Shown here in pieces: positions 11,868-22,700 of a DNA stretch of 64,000 bases (within the stretch, counting starts at the first letter, position 1; every line of letters starts with the position of its first letter). The stretch covers positions 5,519,378-5,583,377 of the forward strand of contig NC_087381.1 of the NCBI RefSeq assembly GCF_963675165.1, given 5' to 3'. The notes beneath the pieces are model-generated. The model was not told the DNA's origin and did not search any database. It saw nothing but the letters and a program-made list of their open reading frames with translations. A program made the translations under genes and the position numbers. Origin of the DNA: Halichondria panicea. Taxonomy: Eukaryota; Porifera; Demospongiae; Suberitida; Halichondriidae.

Positions 11868-13375
11868 CGGATTCATCACCTGCCACGGGTCCTTGTCCAG
11901 CCGTAGCAACAGCCCCACCAGTAATGGAGAGAGTATCTTTTTCCACATGAAATCTGTGGAAACTGATTTCACTGCCCTACATTCTGGAGATGAGGTCGAG
12001 TTTCTTTTGGTGAGCAACAGCAAATCAAAGAAGAATAGTGCCAGCCATGTCAAGAAGCTCAGGTGAGAGGGACACACGTACAGTATGTACATGTATGTGA
12101 CGTGTGTCCCACACACGTACAATGTGTGTATACATGTAAGTGTTGTAGTTGAAGTGGTGGCTATTTTCTATCTCTCAATTCAATATGTACAGTGTAGTAA
12201 ACTGCATCATAATCTCATTTGCTCCTGACTACATGTACATGTACATGCATGGAAGCCCATACATTATTGTCTTAGTGGTGGTTAGTACTAAAAGGCCTCT
12301 GAATGTTGGAAAAACGAACTTTTTGTAATGTGGACCTCAGCACTATCTGCATGTACACGTATACTGGTAAACAATATGAGGCTGTTTAATTTATCCCCAT
12401 GCATACATGTACAGTACCTTAATTTATATACATGTATATGTATATGTACATGCATAAGAGTATACCTTAATTTATCTTTGTGTAGACTTTATATACTTAT
12501 AGATGTATTGTGTCATGCTTGAATGTGTTTGCATACACATGTACATGTACAGTGCCAATGAAAGGCCAGAAAGGTTGAGAAGAAAACAAGTCACGCCAAG
12601 AGCTCAGGCCCCAATGTAAGTTTTCTTCAGCTGATCACTTCAATATATTCCGAGGGGGAGTTGCCTGTGTAATTGCTACATTGTATATTTGTGGCAACCC
12701 CTCCTTACCAAATTATGCCTGGAAGCGTTTGACCGTGTAAGGGACTGTATGACTTTTATTACAATGCTTGTTACCTTTACAACGTAATGTAGGCGTACAG
12801 TATATGCATGTACAGTAATTTGGCTATTGTAATGTTTCTCGTCATCCGCCTTGGTCGCATCAAACGTTCATTATGTGTCTGTGGCTTTATATTGCATCCT
12901 GTACGTGTGGGTTGCTTTAGTCAGCAGTAAATCGTCACTCTATGAATGATACGTACATCAGGGTTTCATCTAGGATTAAAAGTTTGGGGTGGAAGGTTTA
13001 CGCACGCTGCAAAATGTTTGGCCACTCCCACATTTGTTGACCACACCCTCTATTACATAGTGCATCACAGTAGATCTAGTTACATATTGCACATCATAGA
13101 CTGTACTAATGTATTATACAAATTCACCCCAGCCCCCCCCCCCCCACTATAGATGAAACCCTGTACATGTATATAGAAATATGAATATCATAATTATTAT
13201 ACAATCAGACAAATGAAGTAGCATGAACAAACACATAATTATACGTGCAAGTTGACATTATGATTTTCATTTCTTACACACTGACAGGAATGTGAGCCGT
13301 CAGCCGATTGGTCCGGACAGCAGTGGTGGGTTTGCTCCTCGTACGTTCCTCCCCTCCCCTGTTCTCAACCGGTGA
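375..13375 (+). CDS. CSDE1: CSDE1/UNR-like cold-shock-domain RNA-binding protein, 3' part
   Basis: Fifteen exons with GT-AG borders and consistent phase: 375-549, 806-901, 1216-1263, 1486-1554, 2037-2128, 2526-2625, 3152-3244, 8170-8249, 8828-8960, 9958-10020, 10375-10494, 11166-11273, 11866-12062, 12553-12615, 13288-13375 (TGA 13373-13375). They encode about 507 residues; the N-terminus lies upstream of the window. Canonical cold-shock RNP motifs are seen in exon 2 ([18 protein letters not shown]), exon 8 ([17 protein letters not shown]) and exon 13 (YGFITCHG...SIFFHMKSV), alternating with non-canonical units as in the human protein. The C-terminal [12 protein letters not shown] corresponds to the human RQPRGPDNSMGF end. 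The family binds mRNA in the cytoplasm and controls translation and decay. Intron 7 (3245-8169) hosts an antisense receptor copy. The assignment is firm; small exon borders are my reading of splice sites. Confidence 0.9.
1320..1440. repeat. Degenerate copy of a TTTGGGACCTG dispersed element
   Basis: Within CSDE1 intron 3. The words GTGGTCTTGGTTGAGGGATTG, shortened here, and ATTTGGGACCTGTGGGTTCC resemble the element at 33265-33452 (GAGGTTG, CATTTGGGACCTGGGTGCC). No coding sequence is seen. Confidence 0.4.
1765..1945 (-). repeat. Dispersed repeat, inverted copy
   Basis: GGTCACCCTCTATACAG and ACAGCCAGTTTAATGGGCC are the reverse complements of words in the copies at 45-110, 11480 and 63365. It lies in CSDE1 intron 4 and has no coding potential. 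Confidence 0.5.
2640..3140. repeat. CSDE1 intron 6 with dispersed repeat words
   Basis: No gene is seen. The string GTACTAAAAGGCCTCTGAAT near 3067 recurs near 12285, and GAAGTGGTGGCTAT near 2910 recurs near 12150, so two CSDE1 introns share one dispersed element. Confidence 0.45.
3461..3779. repeat. Near-perfect foldback (hairpin) element
   Basis: Bases 3461-3602 are the reverse complement of 3638-3779 with very few mismatches (AGAGTTTATGATAGAGAGAG pairs with CTCTCTCTATCATAAACTCT). The loop is about 35 bp. A short word of the arm, CCAAG(C/T)GTGGGTGATGTAATC, is repeated in the loop. No open frame of note. The shape fits a non-autonomous foldback or MITE insertion. Confidence 0.85.
3780..4947. 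other. Non-coding intron sequence, downstream of receptor copy A
   Basis: No exon with supporting homology is seen on either strand. It is part of CSDE1 intron 7 and must contain the 3' UTR of the antisense gene that ends at 4948. I could not find a clear AATAAA on that strand. Confidence 0.5.
4948..7363 (-). pseudogene. LVP copy A: lysozyme-like/VWA/PPC-like membrane receptor with internal stop
   Basis: Four exons on the minus strand: 7363-6826, 6678-6100, 5883-5545, 5312-4948, all joined in phase 1. Signal peptide (residues 1-22), then a lysozyme/transglycosylase-like domain with FVESRDE and GGIWQVDE, a VWA domain with DESGS and LTDG, a beta domain ([17 protein letters not shown]), a Thr/Ser/Asp stalk, a strongly hydrophobic membrane helix and a basic tail. 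In the VWA exon, four extra bases (TGCA) after AACATACCA and a seven-base loss after GAGTTTT together restore the frame, but TAA at 6401-6403 lies between them. The exon is otherwise open. The gene is nested antisense in CSDE1 intron 7. It could be a recent pseudogene or carry an assembly error. Confidence 0.8.
5156..5278 (-). repeat. 21-bp minisatellite coding a Thr/Ser-rich stalk
   Basis: Five full 21-base units plus a partial one (GTGTCAATGGTGCTTGTAGT and close variants on the plus strand). On the coding strand each unit encodes STIDTTT, giving a mucin-like, O-glycosylation-prone spacer just outside the membrane. Copies B and D have no such array. Confidence 0.9.
7453..7461 (-). promoter_or_regulatory. 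TATA box of LVP copy A
   Basis: TATAAAAGG on the minus strand about 90 bases upstream of the ATG, inside AGCTATAAAAGGA. The same string lies about 75 bases upstream of the ATG of copy D, so it is conserved between copies. Confidence 0.65.
7465..8160. other. Rest of CSDE1 intron 7, no gene seen
   Basis: Contains GGGGAGGGTA-type short repeats (7565-7640) and, near 7975-8060, a word set (AATTATGCCTCGAGGC, GACCGTGTAA, GGGACTGTATGA) that recurs near 12710-12780, so another dispersed repeat. No supported coding sequence. Confidence 0.5.
8961..9957. other. CSDE1 intron 9, no gene seen
   Basis: Short open frames on both strands lack homology or coding structure. A CAGGGGCGGGGGTTT...AGCACCCCCTGACC block near 9725-9775 resembles dispersed repeat ends seen near 54556. 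Confidence 0.5.
10613..10829. mobile_element. MITE with TA-flanked inverted ends
   Basis: 217 bp with terminal inverted repeats of about 30 bp, starting TACCGTATAGCGGGTAATTT and ending in its reverse complement. TA at both borders fits a TA target duplication, as in mariner-like MITEs. It has no open frame. A second, longer member lies at 52843-53251. It sits in CSDE1 intron 11. Confidence 0.85.
11480..11526 (+). repeat. Dispersed repeat fragment
   Basis: AGAGACTTTGGACGTAATAACCTGGCTG (given in part: GAGACTTTGG, AACCTGGCTG, TAGAGGGTGC) matches the words at 45-110 and 63365-63412. Located in CSDE1 intron 12. Confidence 0.5.
11708..11864. repeat. Long CA/CT microsatellite abutting a splice acceptor
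   Basis: About 155 bases of CA units with CACTCA, CGCG and CATA interruptions. It ends directly in CACAG, the acceptor of the CSDE1 exon at 11866. Confidence 0.9.
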
Positions 13376-13525
13376 GTGGGTGAACTGTCTTTCACATTCG
13401 TACAGTCCTGTATGTTAAACTGAGCCAATTCTTTCATTAGGGTTCTTGGTATTGCATATAAAATTATAATTATAATTATACATGTAGCTGCATGTGTGCT
13501 GTACGTGTTAGCATTGTACATAATT

Positions 13526-14113
13526 ATAGCCTCGAATCCAGGCCGATTAAAATACGGCCTGGTATCTATTGCATGGGTAATTAATAATAAATTATGTGTG
13601 GTCCATCCACGCCCATGTACTATCTACATTGTATGGCCTGTGGTGAAGCTTAGCTAGCTCGTGTTGCCAGAAGGCTTGCACACTGGTCTGAAGCCATAAG
13701 AGGCTCTCATCTACCTCTATAATGGTCGTATCCATGGTCAGGATTTGAACTTGGTTTCTGTGCTGACTATGGCAAGTCTTTGACTTTGTGCTTCCAATTA
13801 ACTGTGACTATACGACCATCGTAAATACATGTATATACATGTAGATGAAACCCTCTTCTGGCTTTAGACCAGTGTGCAAGCCTTCTCGACAACGGAATAG
13901 AGGGCATAAGCCACAGCTTCACAGGAGACAAAGTATAAAAACTAGTAAACAAACTACATCAGTGTATATAGTTTACGGTATAATTTTACAAAGGTTTACT
14001 GACGTATAACGAATCCCCCCAGATTCTGGGGGACTCAGTTTGTGCATGTGCACTATCACCCATTCAATATAGATACCAGGCCGTATTTTAATCGGCCTGG
14101 ATTCGAGGCTATA
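13526..14113. mobile_element. 588-bp inverted-repeat element (CCTCGAATCCAGGCCG family)
   Basis: Ends are inverted repeats of about 44 bp (ATAGCCTCGAATCCAGGCCG and its complement at 14094-14113). A second inner inverted pair, GAAGGCTTGCACACTGGTCT near 13670 and its complement near 13866, lies inside. No transposase frame is present, so it is non-autonomous. The end word CTCGATTCCAGGCCGC and its complement recur at 34670, 37983, 60669 and elsewhere. It lies just 3' of CSDE1. Confidence 0.8.
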
Positions 14114-15580
14114 AGAAGCTTGAACTTGCACGTTAATTGGTTCTATACTATAGCTGTTCATGCGACCTTTATTTGATGTAGAGCTATACATTTGCAGCTG
14201 AAGTTATCCTTTATACCGGTCTCTAATTTGTAGTTTGTTGCTTCTGTATTAGATGGTTTTTGTACATCTATTATTTTATTCATATGTCAACAGGCGAGTT
14301 TGTCTGTTTGTGACATCTGCTTACCTGTGTGTTTGCAGTTTACAGCATTGATATACATGTAGCCTTCCACAACAAGTCATTAGTTTTTGTAGTGGCAGAT
14401 TTTGATATTAAAGCTTCTATTGAGGCAAATTTGCATGCATGGGCATATTCTTGAGGCCTATGCAGGAACTTTCGCTTAAAGTGGGGCATGGGCGTAAATC
14501 TCAGTAGAATATGGTACAAAGGGATTTCAATGTCGATATGTGCTTATTGACTCCGTTTTCCCACTGTAGGAGTTCAAATGTGAGCCCCACTCCACAATAG
14601 TTAGTACCACAATGCAAGCTAAAGAACTGTCAAGTATCGAGACACCCTAACACAACGTGAACAATTATAATTCCTTGCTGTCAGTCATTAATATGGAAAT
14701 TAATATAATTAGAATTTCTATTTTGTCACAATTTTGCATGCGTGTAAATGTATATAATTATACACTGTGTATATATTATAGCATGCATCCCATCTGTTAT
14801 ACAGTAGCTCTGGGAGTTAAGAAATATATAGTTTGAGATATACACCGTCCTGCATGTTGAATGCATGCATGAATGCTTACATCTACAGTGCAACAACCGT
14901 GCAAAGAGAGTATAGAACTTATGATTTTGTTTATGTGAATATCAGTCTTCTAAACTAAAATTTAATGTGATTGGATCAATTTGAGTGCAGGCACATGCAT
15001 GTATTATAATATTATACTGAGATACAACAGTCAAATAGCTTAATTGCAATTCCCAAAATACAGACATAATTATAAATTGCTAAAATTTTATGTTCCAGCT
15101 TTTAACCTACAGTCATGTAGTAGATCTACTTAGACTGGAAGGCAACAAATTACCGTATATAAAGCTATAATTATACTGTTTACAAAAATATATAGTACCA
15201 GGAGTGCATGAAGATGCACTCTTGATACTACTGTACATGCAGTGCAACAACCAATGAAAGAGAGTACGTAGAACTTTAGATTTTTTATGTTTTTGTGAAT
15301 ATCTTCTAAACTATAAATGTGATTGGATCAATTTGAGTGTAGGTACTGAAAGTTCAACTATTGGCGCTTCCATTGGGCCACCACCTGTTACATCATATGA
15401 CATCATCATTCCAAAATGGCTGCTAGAATAATTATGTGTACATTGAAAATAATTATGTTAGGCGTAAAACTATCTTATAATTATGTTTGAGTTAAGATCT
15501 GTAATTAAATTTTGTTGTGCAAGTATTTTATTACCTTGCTATAATACGGTAGACTCTTGATCGCTATATTCCGGTGTGCC
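14114..15580. repeat. Intergenic, AT-rich, with a direct repeat
   Basis: No gene is seen. Bases about 14886-14995 and 15241-15345 are direct copies (GTGCAACAACC, AAAGAGAGTA, TGTGATTGGATCAATTTGAG). The rest shows only short AT-rich open frames. Confidence 0.55.
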
Positions 15581-16030
15581 CCCTTGGTTATTACGGCCAT
15601 GTAAATAATCAGGTCACGTTGAGATTTTGGCAGTGCATGCCGGGACATTATAATAGTAGCTGTTAGTGGAGTACACATTAGAACTTAGTGACTCATGATC
15701 GGTAGTTGTGCATTTATACATTACTTTAACAGTTTGACTTCAAAGTTGGAGGATGTGTTAATTGTTATGGTATTGAGGACACTCCATGCAGTTCAATTTT
15801 ACACCTCAGAAGTATTATTATTTTTAAGCTTCTGCTCATAATTATAATATCATAAAGCTGGACAATAATTGACAATAAATTCGTAACATTTTGATCATTA
15901 CCTACAATTACAATTACAGTGGCATCAGAGCTAGGGTATAATTAAAAATTATGATGGTTGAGAAGAGTCACCCACCTCGGCCTAAGCTGGCACAATTAAC
16001 TGTGCGCGCGTGCATGCATGGTTAACAAAA
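15580..16030. repeat. Third partial copy of the LVP flank repeat
   Basis: CCCCTTGGTTATTACGGCC, AACAGTTTGACTTCAAAGTT, TTGAGGACACTC and CACCTCGGCCTAAGCTGGC are shared, in order, with 32468-32820 and partly with 39362-39710, which follow the membrane exons of two LVP copies. No coding sequence is evident. Confidence 0.8.
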
Positions 16031-16787
16031 AACTTATAGGTATAGCCTTAACTGTAATTACTATATGTGACTCTCAGAATATCGCCCTACAGAAGAAAAG
16101 GTATAGGTTGTGTCTGATGATAGATTTTTTTGTCCGTTCTTACCGTTTATCAGACGCTAAATCTAGCACATTTCAGCTTTTGAAGACTTAGTAGTTGATA
16201 TTTATCAATTCTTTTTTGCACATACATTCATAGTAACACATGCTTGATCAGATTGTGCAAAAGAAAACTTTTTATCACTGCTTGTTTCCTTAGAATGAGT
16301 GTCTGAACATGCATTGTGTCTGATTATAGATGCCTTACTCTAGATCTAGTTGTGGACTTCATTTAGCGTTAATTACAAATTTGCTAAAATTCGCTAAAAT
16401 TAGTACCCGTTTATAATAGTATAAAAATAATAGACATGTGTTTTGAGCGAATTCATTAGTTTTCCAGAATTCTATAGTAAATTCTTAGTTATACTTTCCA
16501 CAACTAGTGTAAAGGGAAGGAGTATAGGCCCTGATAAATTATGCTCAGAATAATTGCAAGGGTAAAAAGGATAATTGACCATCTACATAAATTATAATTA
16601 TGCTTGTCTTCCTAGCAGCCCACAACTTTATTTCAGTACTGTAACATGTATAACATAAATCAGCATCTATATAATTATATGGCATATAATCAACCTTCTA
16701 TTCATATACTATAACTAACTAGATCTAGAAGTTAAGTTAAGCGGCTAAAAACTCAGCTATTTACTTTCATGATTTTGTCCCTTTGAG
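16031..16787. other. Intergenic; 3' UTR of gene E
   Basis: The minus-strand 3' UTR of the adhesion GPCR occupies the right part. Near 16521, GGCCCTGATAAATTATGCTC matches the end of the element at 34038. No other gene is seen. Confidence 0.5.
16627..16632 (-). terminator. Candidate polyadenylation signal of gene E
   Basis: AATAAA on the minus strand (TTTATT on plus) about 155 bases past the stop codon of the adhesion GPCR at 16788. Position and sequence fit; a transcript end is not visible from DNA alone. Confidence 0.5.
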
Positions 16788-19700
16788 TTATTTCTTTTCT
16801 TCATTGTGTAGGGAATACTGCTTGCTTGATAATGTGCTCATGCTCGATAATTCCTCTCCGACAGTGCTAGAATTATCTCGCGGATTAGTGCTCCCTTTCT
16901 CAGAAGACACAAAGTTATCAGTATTTGATCTACAGCCACTAAAGAGTTTTATCCATAGCTGGCGGAAGTTAGTGTTTCGAATACCATATAGAATAAAAAT
17001 CAGCACACCTTGAGAACCCACAAAGATAGAGAATATCACTTGGAATGTGAATGACAGCTCTACAAGACCAGAGCTTGTTGATACTAGTCCAAGGCCCCAA
17101 CCCAGGCCAAGTACAATCGATAGGCACATTGCAATGATCAAGTTCTCCTTAACATTCCTCAACTGTTGACGTACGGAGCTCTCACGAAGTGACTGCAGGT
17201 TTCTAAAATGCTTGCAAATGGACACCATGATGGCAACAAACACAATCCAGTTGAGTACGTAGATGATGACAAAAGGAAGAATGAATCCAAAATAGAAAGG
17301 CCATTCAGTAGGACGACAGCTGAATGAATAATGATGTGTGTATGTGATCGATGGAATATACACATGTCCTATTCATAAAAATGTATAACTGGAGCACTAA
17401 AGTGCAAACCCTCGGCTGGTGACATGATTATAAAGAAACCAGTAGAGTGATATAATGCAGTGCATGTATAGTGATGTATGACTGAGCTGTCTAGCACAGC
17501 AACTCAAGAGCAATAAAACTAAACCAGACTAGAGGCATGCTGTGAGAACAGAGTTTTAGTGGTACATGAGGCATGCACAGTGGACTAGGTCCAGGATCAC
17601 ACTATATACTATACTACTACTATACCCGTGGCCGCCCACGCGTGCCTCAGGTAACAAGAGTGAATGATTTGAACTACACGGAACTTCTTTTAGTGTGCTA
17701 GTATATCCTCCCCCACGCTAAAAATCAGCCTATAATTCCTTTCACAAACATTCATTTTGGAATTACTATATAAATCATTTACTAGTATGGGTTGCTGTAG
17801 TACTGGTATCCTGCTCCAGCACTGACGACTACAATCATAAAGGGCAGCACTGCATGGACAAAGCATCCTCATTATACACACACAAGAATCACTGAATGCA
17901 CTATCAACTCATGAGTGCACAAGCAATCCCTCAAGATAAACAATACACGATAATTATTAGTGATTGCTTACACCAAGCTGAGAGTCCAGCCTTCAGCATA
18001 AACTTGGAGGTGAGGGACTGAGATCCCGTTACTACTACCAGTTTGAGATAGAGCCAGACAGCTTCTACAGCCATCCAGGAGAAAAACACTAGGAAGAAGT
18101 ACTGCAAGAGGGCAGACATGAACCCACAGATAGGTGGGATACCAACAGCGAACCCTCCAATGAGGAAGGTGAAGTACAAACACATCAGGGAAATACTAAT
18201 GTTGATGAGGATTTGATTCTGTTTATCAGCGAGTAGCTTCCTAGAAATTTCAAACTTAACGTTGATGTAATAAGGTTATAATTATTATACTTACTTGCTG
18301 ACAAAAATGGTGAATATGAACACCAGAAGACAAACTACAGACAAGCTCAGACCAATGTATGTGATGGTGCTCAAAGCAATTGAAAGCTTTTCAGGTAATG
18401 AAGTTGGATTCAAATCCTGTAACCATGAGGAGATACAAAAGGTTGCAGGTATGCATATTGCCATTGTTGCCAGGTAGACTCTACTAAACTTACAAAGAGT
18501 ATTCCAAAGTGGCCCAATTGTCTGCACTCGCAATCTTTTCTCCCATTGGAACTGGTTATCTCTCTACATCCAGCAGTGTCCCAAGCTCCAAACTGATCTG
18601 AAATAGCCGGCATTAATAAATGACAGAATTTTTTTGTGAGCTTCTTAAAGCTGCATTTACCATACTGCAAACTCTTAAGGTCTTTTTTCGTTTTCAAACA
18701 TACACCACCATGCATTATAATTTATGTTGTATAGCGATACATCTCAAAGTGCTTAATTTTCACTGTTTTCGATCCAGTATGAAAATTAGGTCCACGAAAT
18801 ACTTAGCTAACAGAAGACACAACGTCATTTGACCAAATTAATAGCGCGAAATTTATTATGCTTTTAGAGGTGATTTCACAAAACGAATGGAGAGAGTGGA
18901 GTTAGTGGGTGGAGTTAGTGGGTGGCATATCTTCATAAGTTTGCAGTTATTCAGATATTTATTTGTAACGTTTTCCTCGGATATCAAAGGACCTGGCACC
19001 AGACACTATAATTATAATCAACCATGCATGATTATTCGCTTCTCAATCCTTGTTTCTATTATTATATCGTCATGAATTATTGGATAGTAATTCGCATGTA
19101 CATAATTATAATAGATGCAACAGATGAGAATAAGACAATAACTTGGAAGGCAGAGTATAATTATATATACTGAGTGCAACAGATGAGAATCTATGTAGAA
19201 AGACAAGAACTTGGAAGACAGAGTAGCTGAGTGCAACAGATAAGAATGTAGGAATTAAGACATTAAACTTGGAAGACAGTAGCTGCATGCAGCTAGCGGT
19301 TGTCTATCTGTTTGCGCGAAATGTTTTTTGAATTACTGGCCATTCTCTTTGAAGTTTCTGCTATCAGTGGCTACCCTTTGATTGACTATTATATAGGACC
19401 ATTGATTGCTGGAAAGTTTCAGATACACCTAGTATATAGAGTCTACCCTCAGACTCTGGCCATAGATCTCTGCTCAGGGGTGTCCACAAGTGGCTGGGCC
19501 TGGGATGTATTGTCAATTAAGGTGAGCGATATAAATCAATAATACCCTTTCATCATTGGAAAAGTGTACACTAACTATAGCTCAATCCTTGGTACCTGGA
19601 TCATGCCTGGATCAAGGTGTGACATTACGGCACTGGCACTGGCGTTGTGTACCATCACTGTGAGTATAAAATGTGTAGTGAATTTATTGTAATACAGGAG

Positions 19701-22700
19701 CAAAATCAAGCCTTTTCCCTCCAACCCCCGTCGTACTAGCTGATGGGTGCGAACTCATTGAAAGGGGATGCCTCAGTGACACTCGTGCATGTCCTTCTTA
19801 GGGACCGATCTTATAGAACTACCTGTACTAAATCTATATACTGAGATGGATATAGCTCTACCAACACTTCTAGTTGCTATCTTGCATGGCCAGTAACGTC
19901 AGGATTCTATTGTCTCTTGATGCACTGCATGTGAACACACAATCTTTGTCATGCCACCTGAAGGCTTAGCAGGCACATCCAATGCAGTATTAAGCCTCTC
20001 TGGAAGCTCTTATTTGAGATCCTTGCTTCTAAACATTTACCTGTTAAGACACAGTATTGCTGTGCAGTACACTCTACAAAAAATAGCTATTATCTCGGAC
20101 TATAGCAGCATTAATTTCCAGTGCATATATCACTTAATCACTGATGTGACATGGCACAAAAATAATATAATACAATGCACAATTTCCGGTCACGCCCAGA
20201 TACAATCAATATCAGGCCGGGGAGTCGACCTAGTATTATTTTAGAGACAAATCAGCCAGGGAACGAGAGTAACAAAACACTGAATAGCTCTAGAAACTAG
20301 CTATGCAGTCAGTTTTCAGATGTGATTCTTCTCTGCAGAGATATAACAGTTTAAACACCCGATAATATAATTATGTGAAAAGTGCTAAAAAGCTACAAGA
20401 GTAGTGCCAATCCAGTTAAAGCCTATTGGTTTTAACAATAGTGCTGCATGTGTTACTGCTATCCAAGGGCACTTACCTTTAGTCTTATACACAGCACACC
20501 TGCTGTTATTGACATTATCCTACAAACAAATAATGTAATAAATCTATACAGAGTATTAAGTTGCTCATACCGTCATCCTGATCAGAAAGCTAGTTCGTAT
20601 TGGTACTGTCTTGTTGGTCTGCAGACAAGCTAGTCTTGCAGCCACCACAATAGATCCCACCCGATTAGTACTTCTGTTCTCAGGAAGGAAAAGCACATCA
20701 GACAAAAAAACAGAGTAACTTAATCTCTGCCAAAGTGAAGTACGATTTATTGTAGGGCATTTTTCAAACAAGGAAGGGCTTAAGCGTAGAGAGGCAGTTG
20801 AGTTTTCTGTGTCTTCACTAAGAGAATCAATCTCAGATCTATTATCAGCATTAGTTGTCATCAAAGCATATTGGTCGATAACGCCAGTATTTTTCATTGC
20901 CTCTTCAACTGGACCTAAATCAACAGCAAATGTCTGGCCTTGGAAACTGTCAGGGTCTAAATCTTGCACTGTGATAGCAAATGTTTCGAAACTGAGAACA
21001 GTTCGATTGCTTGTGGAGTTTCTGAAAACAGTTGAAGTATTGAGATTGACCACAAATGTTTCGAGGCTTGCAAGAATCCTATACCGGGAGGGTAAAATAA
21101 TAAAGCTATATAGCGTAAACATAAATTTTGCATGGCAAAGATTATATAGCATAATTAAACTGGCTTGCTATAACAATTAATACAGTGTTGACTAAGTCTA
21201 TTGATCAACAGCCACTATATTCATTATGAAATGGCTTTCGGCAACTATAAACACATGCAGGGAATTGAAGGTAAATAGCAAAGAGAATTAGGGAGTCCCA
21301 CAACATTAATTACGTTGGCTACATGCATTATTGCATACCTTGTTGATGAATTCATTACCATCTGGCTCTCATAGATGACGTCAGCATCGGCTTGCTGAAT
21401 ATTGTTGATTGTTTGAAGATAGTTGTCTCTCACCTAAACATGTAAAAATTCGGCAAGCTTTAGATCCCACTTGTGTGTGTTTAGCAGGGAATTAGCCATA
21501 ATTTCATAGTCTCCCAGAGAATTATAAGCTTATATAGGGTATAAAGTTAAGTACACCGAGTGTACAAAAATGGGAATTATAAACTTGAGGGTATAAAGTT
21601 AAGTACAAATTGAGTATTATTATACAGTACAAATGAAGCTGTAGCTGCAACTATAATAGGGCTATTTAGTGTTTCTATTTATAGCGCTTACTGGTTGGTA
21701 GGGTTCACCTGTAACTTTTCTTGTCTCTACGAGGAATACTGAGAGCTAATGATTTTAACTGTCCATTGTCACAAGCAGGTTTTTGTGTCTAAGTATTTGT
21801 CAACTTTGTCTTCCTGACTTCTGTTTCTATTCTGAAGCCATGTTTTAAAATTGTTTGTACGCCTATTCAGTAGACTCTATATAGTGTCTTTTTGGGAACG
21901 ATAGTGTATAGCAAGTTGTTCCTTGCTAACTAGCCGTACAGAACTGAGAAGCTTGAGCTTTTTTTTGCAAAAAAGGGGGCTGGGCTCGTTTGTTGCAGAG
22001 CGCTTCCTGCAGAAGGTGGAGTCATACATGTAGTTAATCCACAATGTTGAAGCTGGGCAATTCAGGGCCAATACAAAGGTTTTTTAGCAGGGAAGCAGAA
22101 ATCACCCTGTCAGAACAGGGCAGTTTCAAAAATAAAGCTGTTGCTAAGGCTTGCTGCTTTTATAGATACACTTTTTTCCTGCATGAGGTACGGCTAGTAC
22201 ATATAGCCAATGAAAAGTGCATGGGATCAGTACATGTGCATTCAGTATCTATGGTTATAGTGTCCCTCATCTCTCGGGCAAGCCCTCGAGATTTAGGACA
22301 CTATAATTATATAATAGATACCTCATATCCATGCATATTGTGACAGGCTCTGGGAAAACCAGACTATTGGAGCAGAATTTAGTATTGAGCTACAGCTAAA
22401 TTTATGCCTACAGTATAAAATCTCAATTAAAATGTTATTGATGTATAAGTATCTACAGTCCTTCTACTACCTCTCTGTAAAATCTGATGCTCTAAATCCA
22501 ACTCTTTCCATCGAAACGCTTCGTCCAAACTTTCGCTATTACCTTATTTTTCCTAATTAAGCAATCTTTGAGAGCCGTTTTTCTCGATACTACATTTTAC
22601 GGCTTCGAGTTTCCAACGCGCATAACTCGGGTATGAAACTAGGTATGTGAACACTAAGCATATCATTGTGTAGGCAATGCTCTGCTCTATCACTTGGTAC

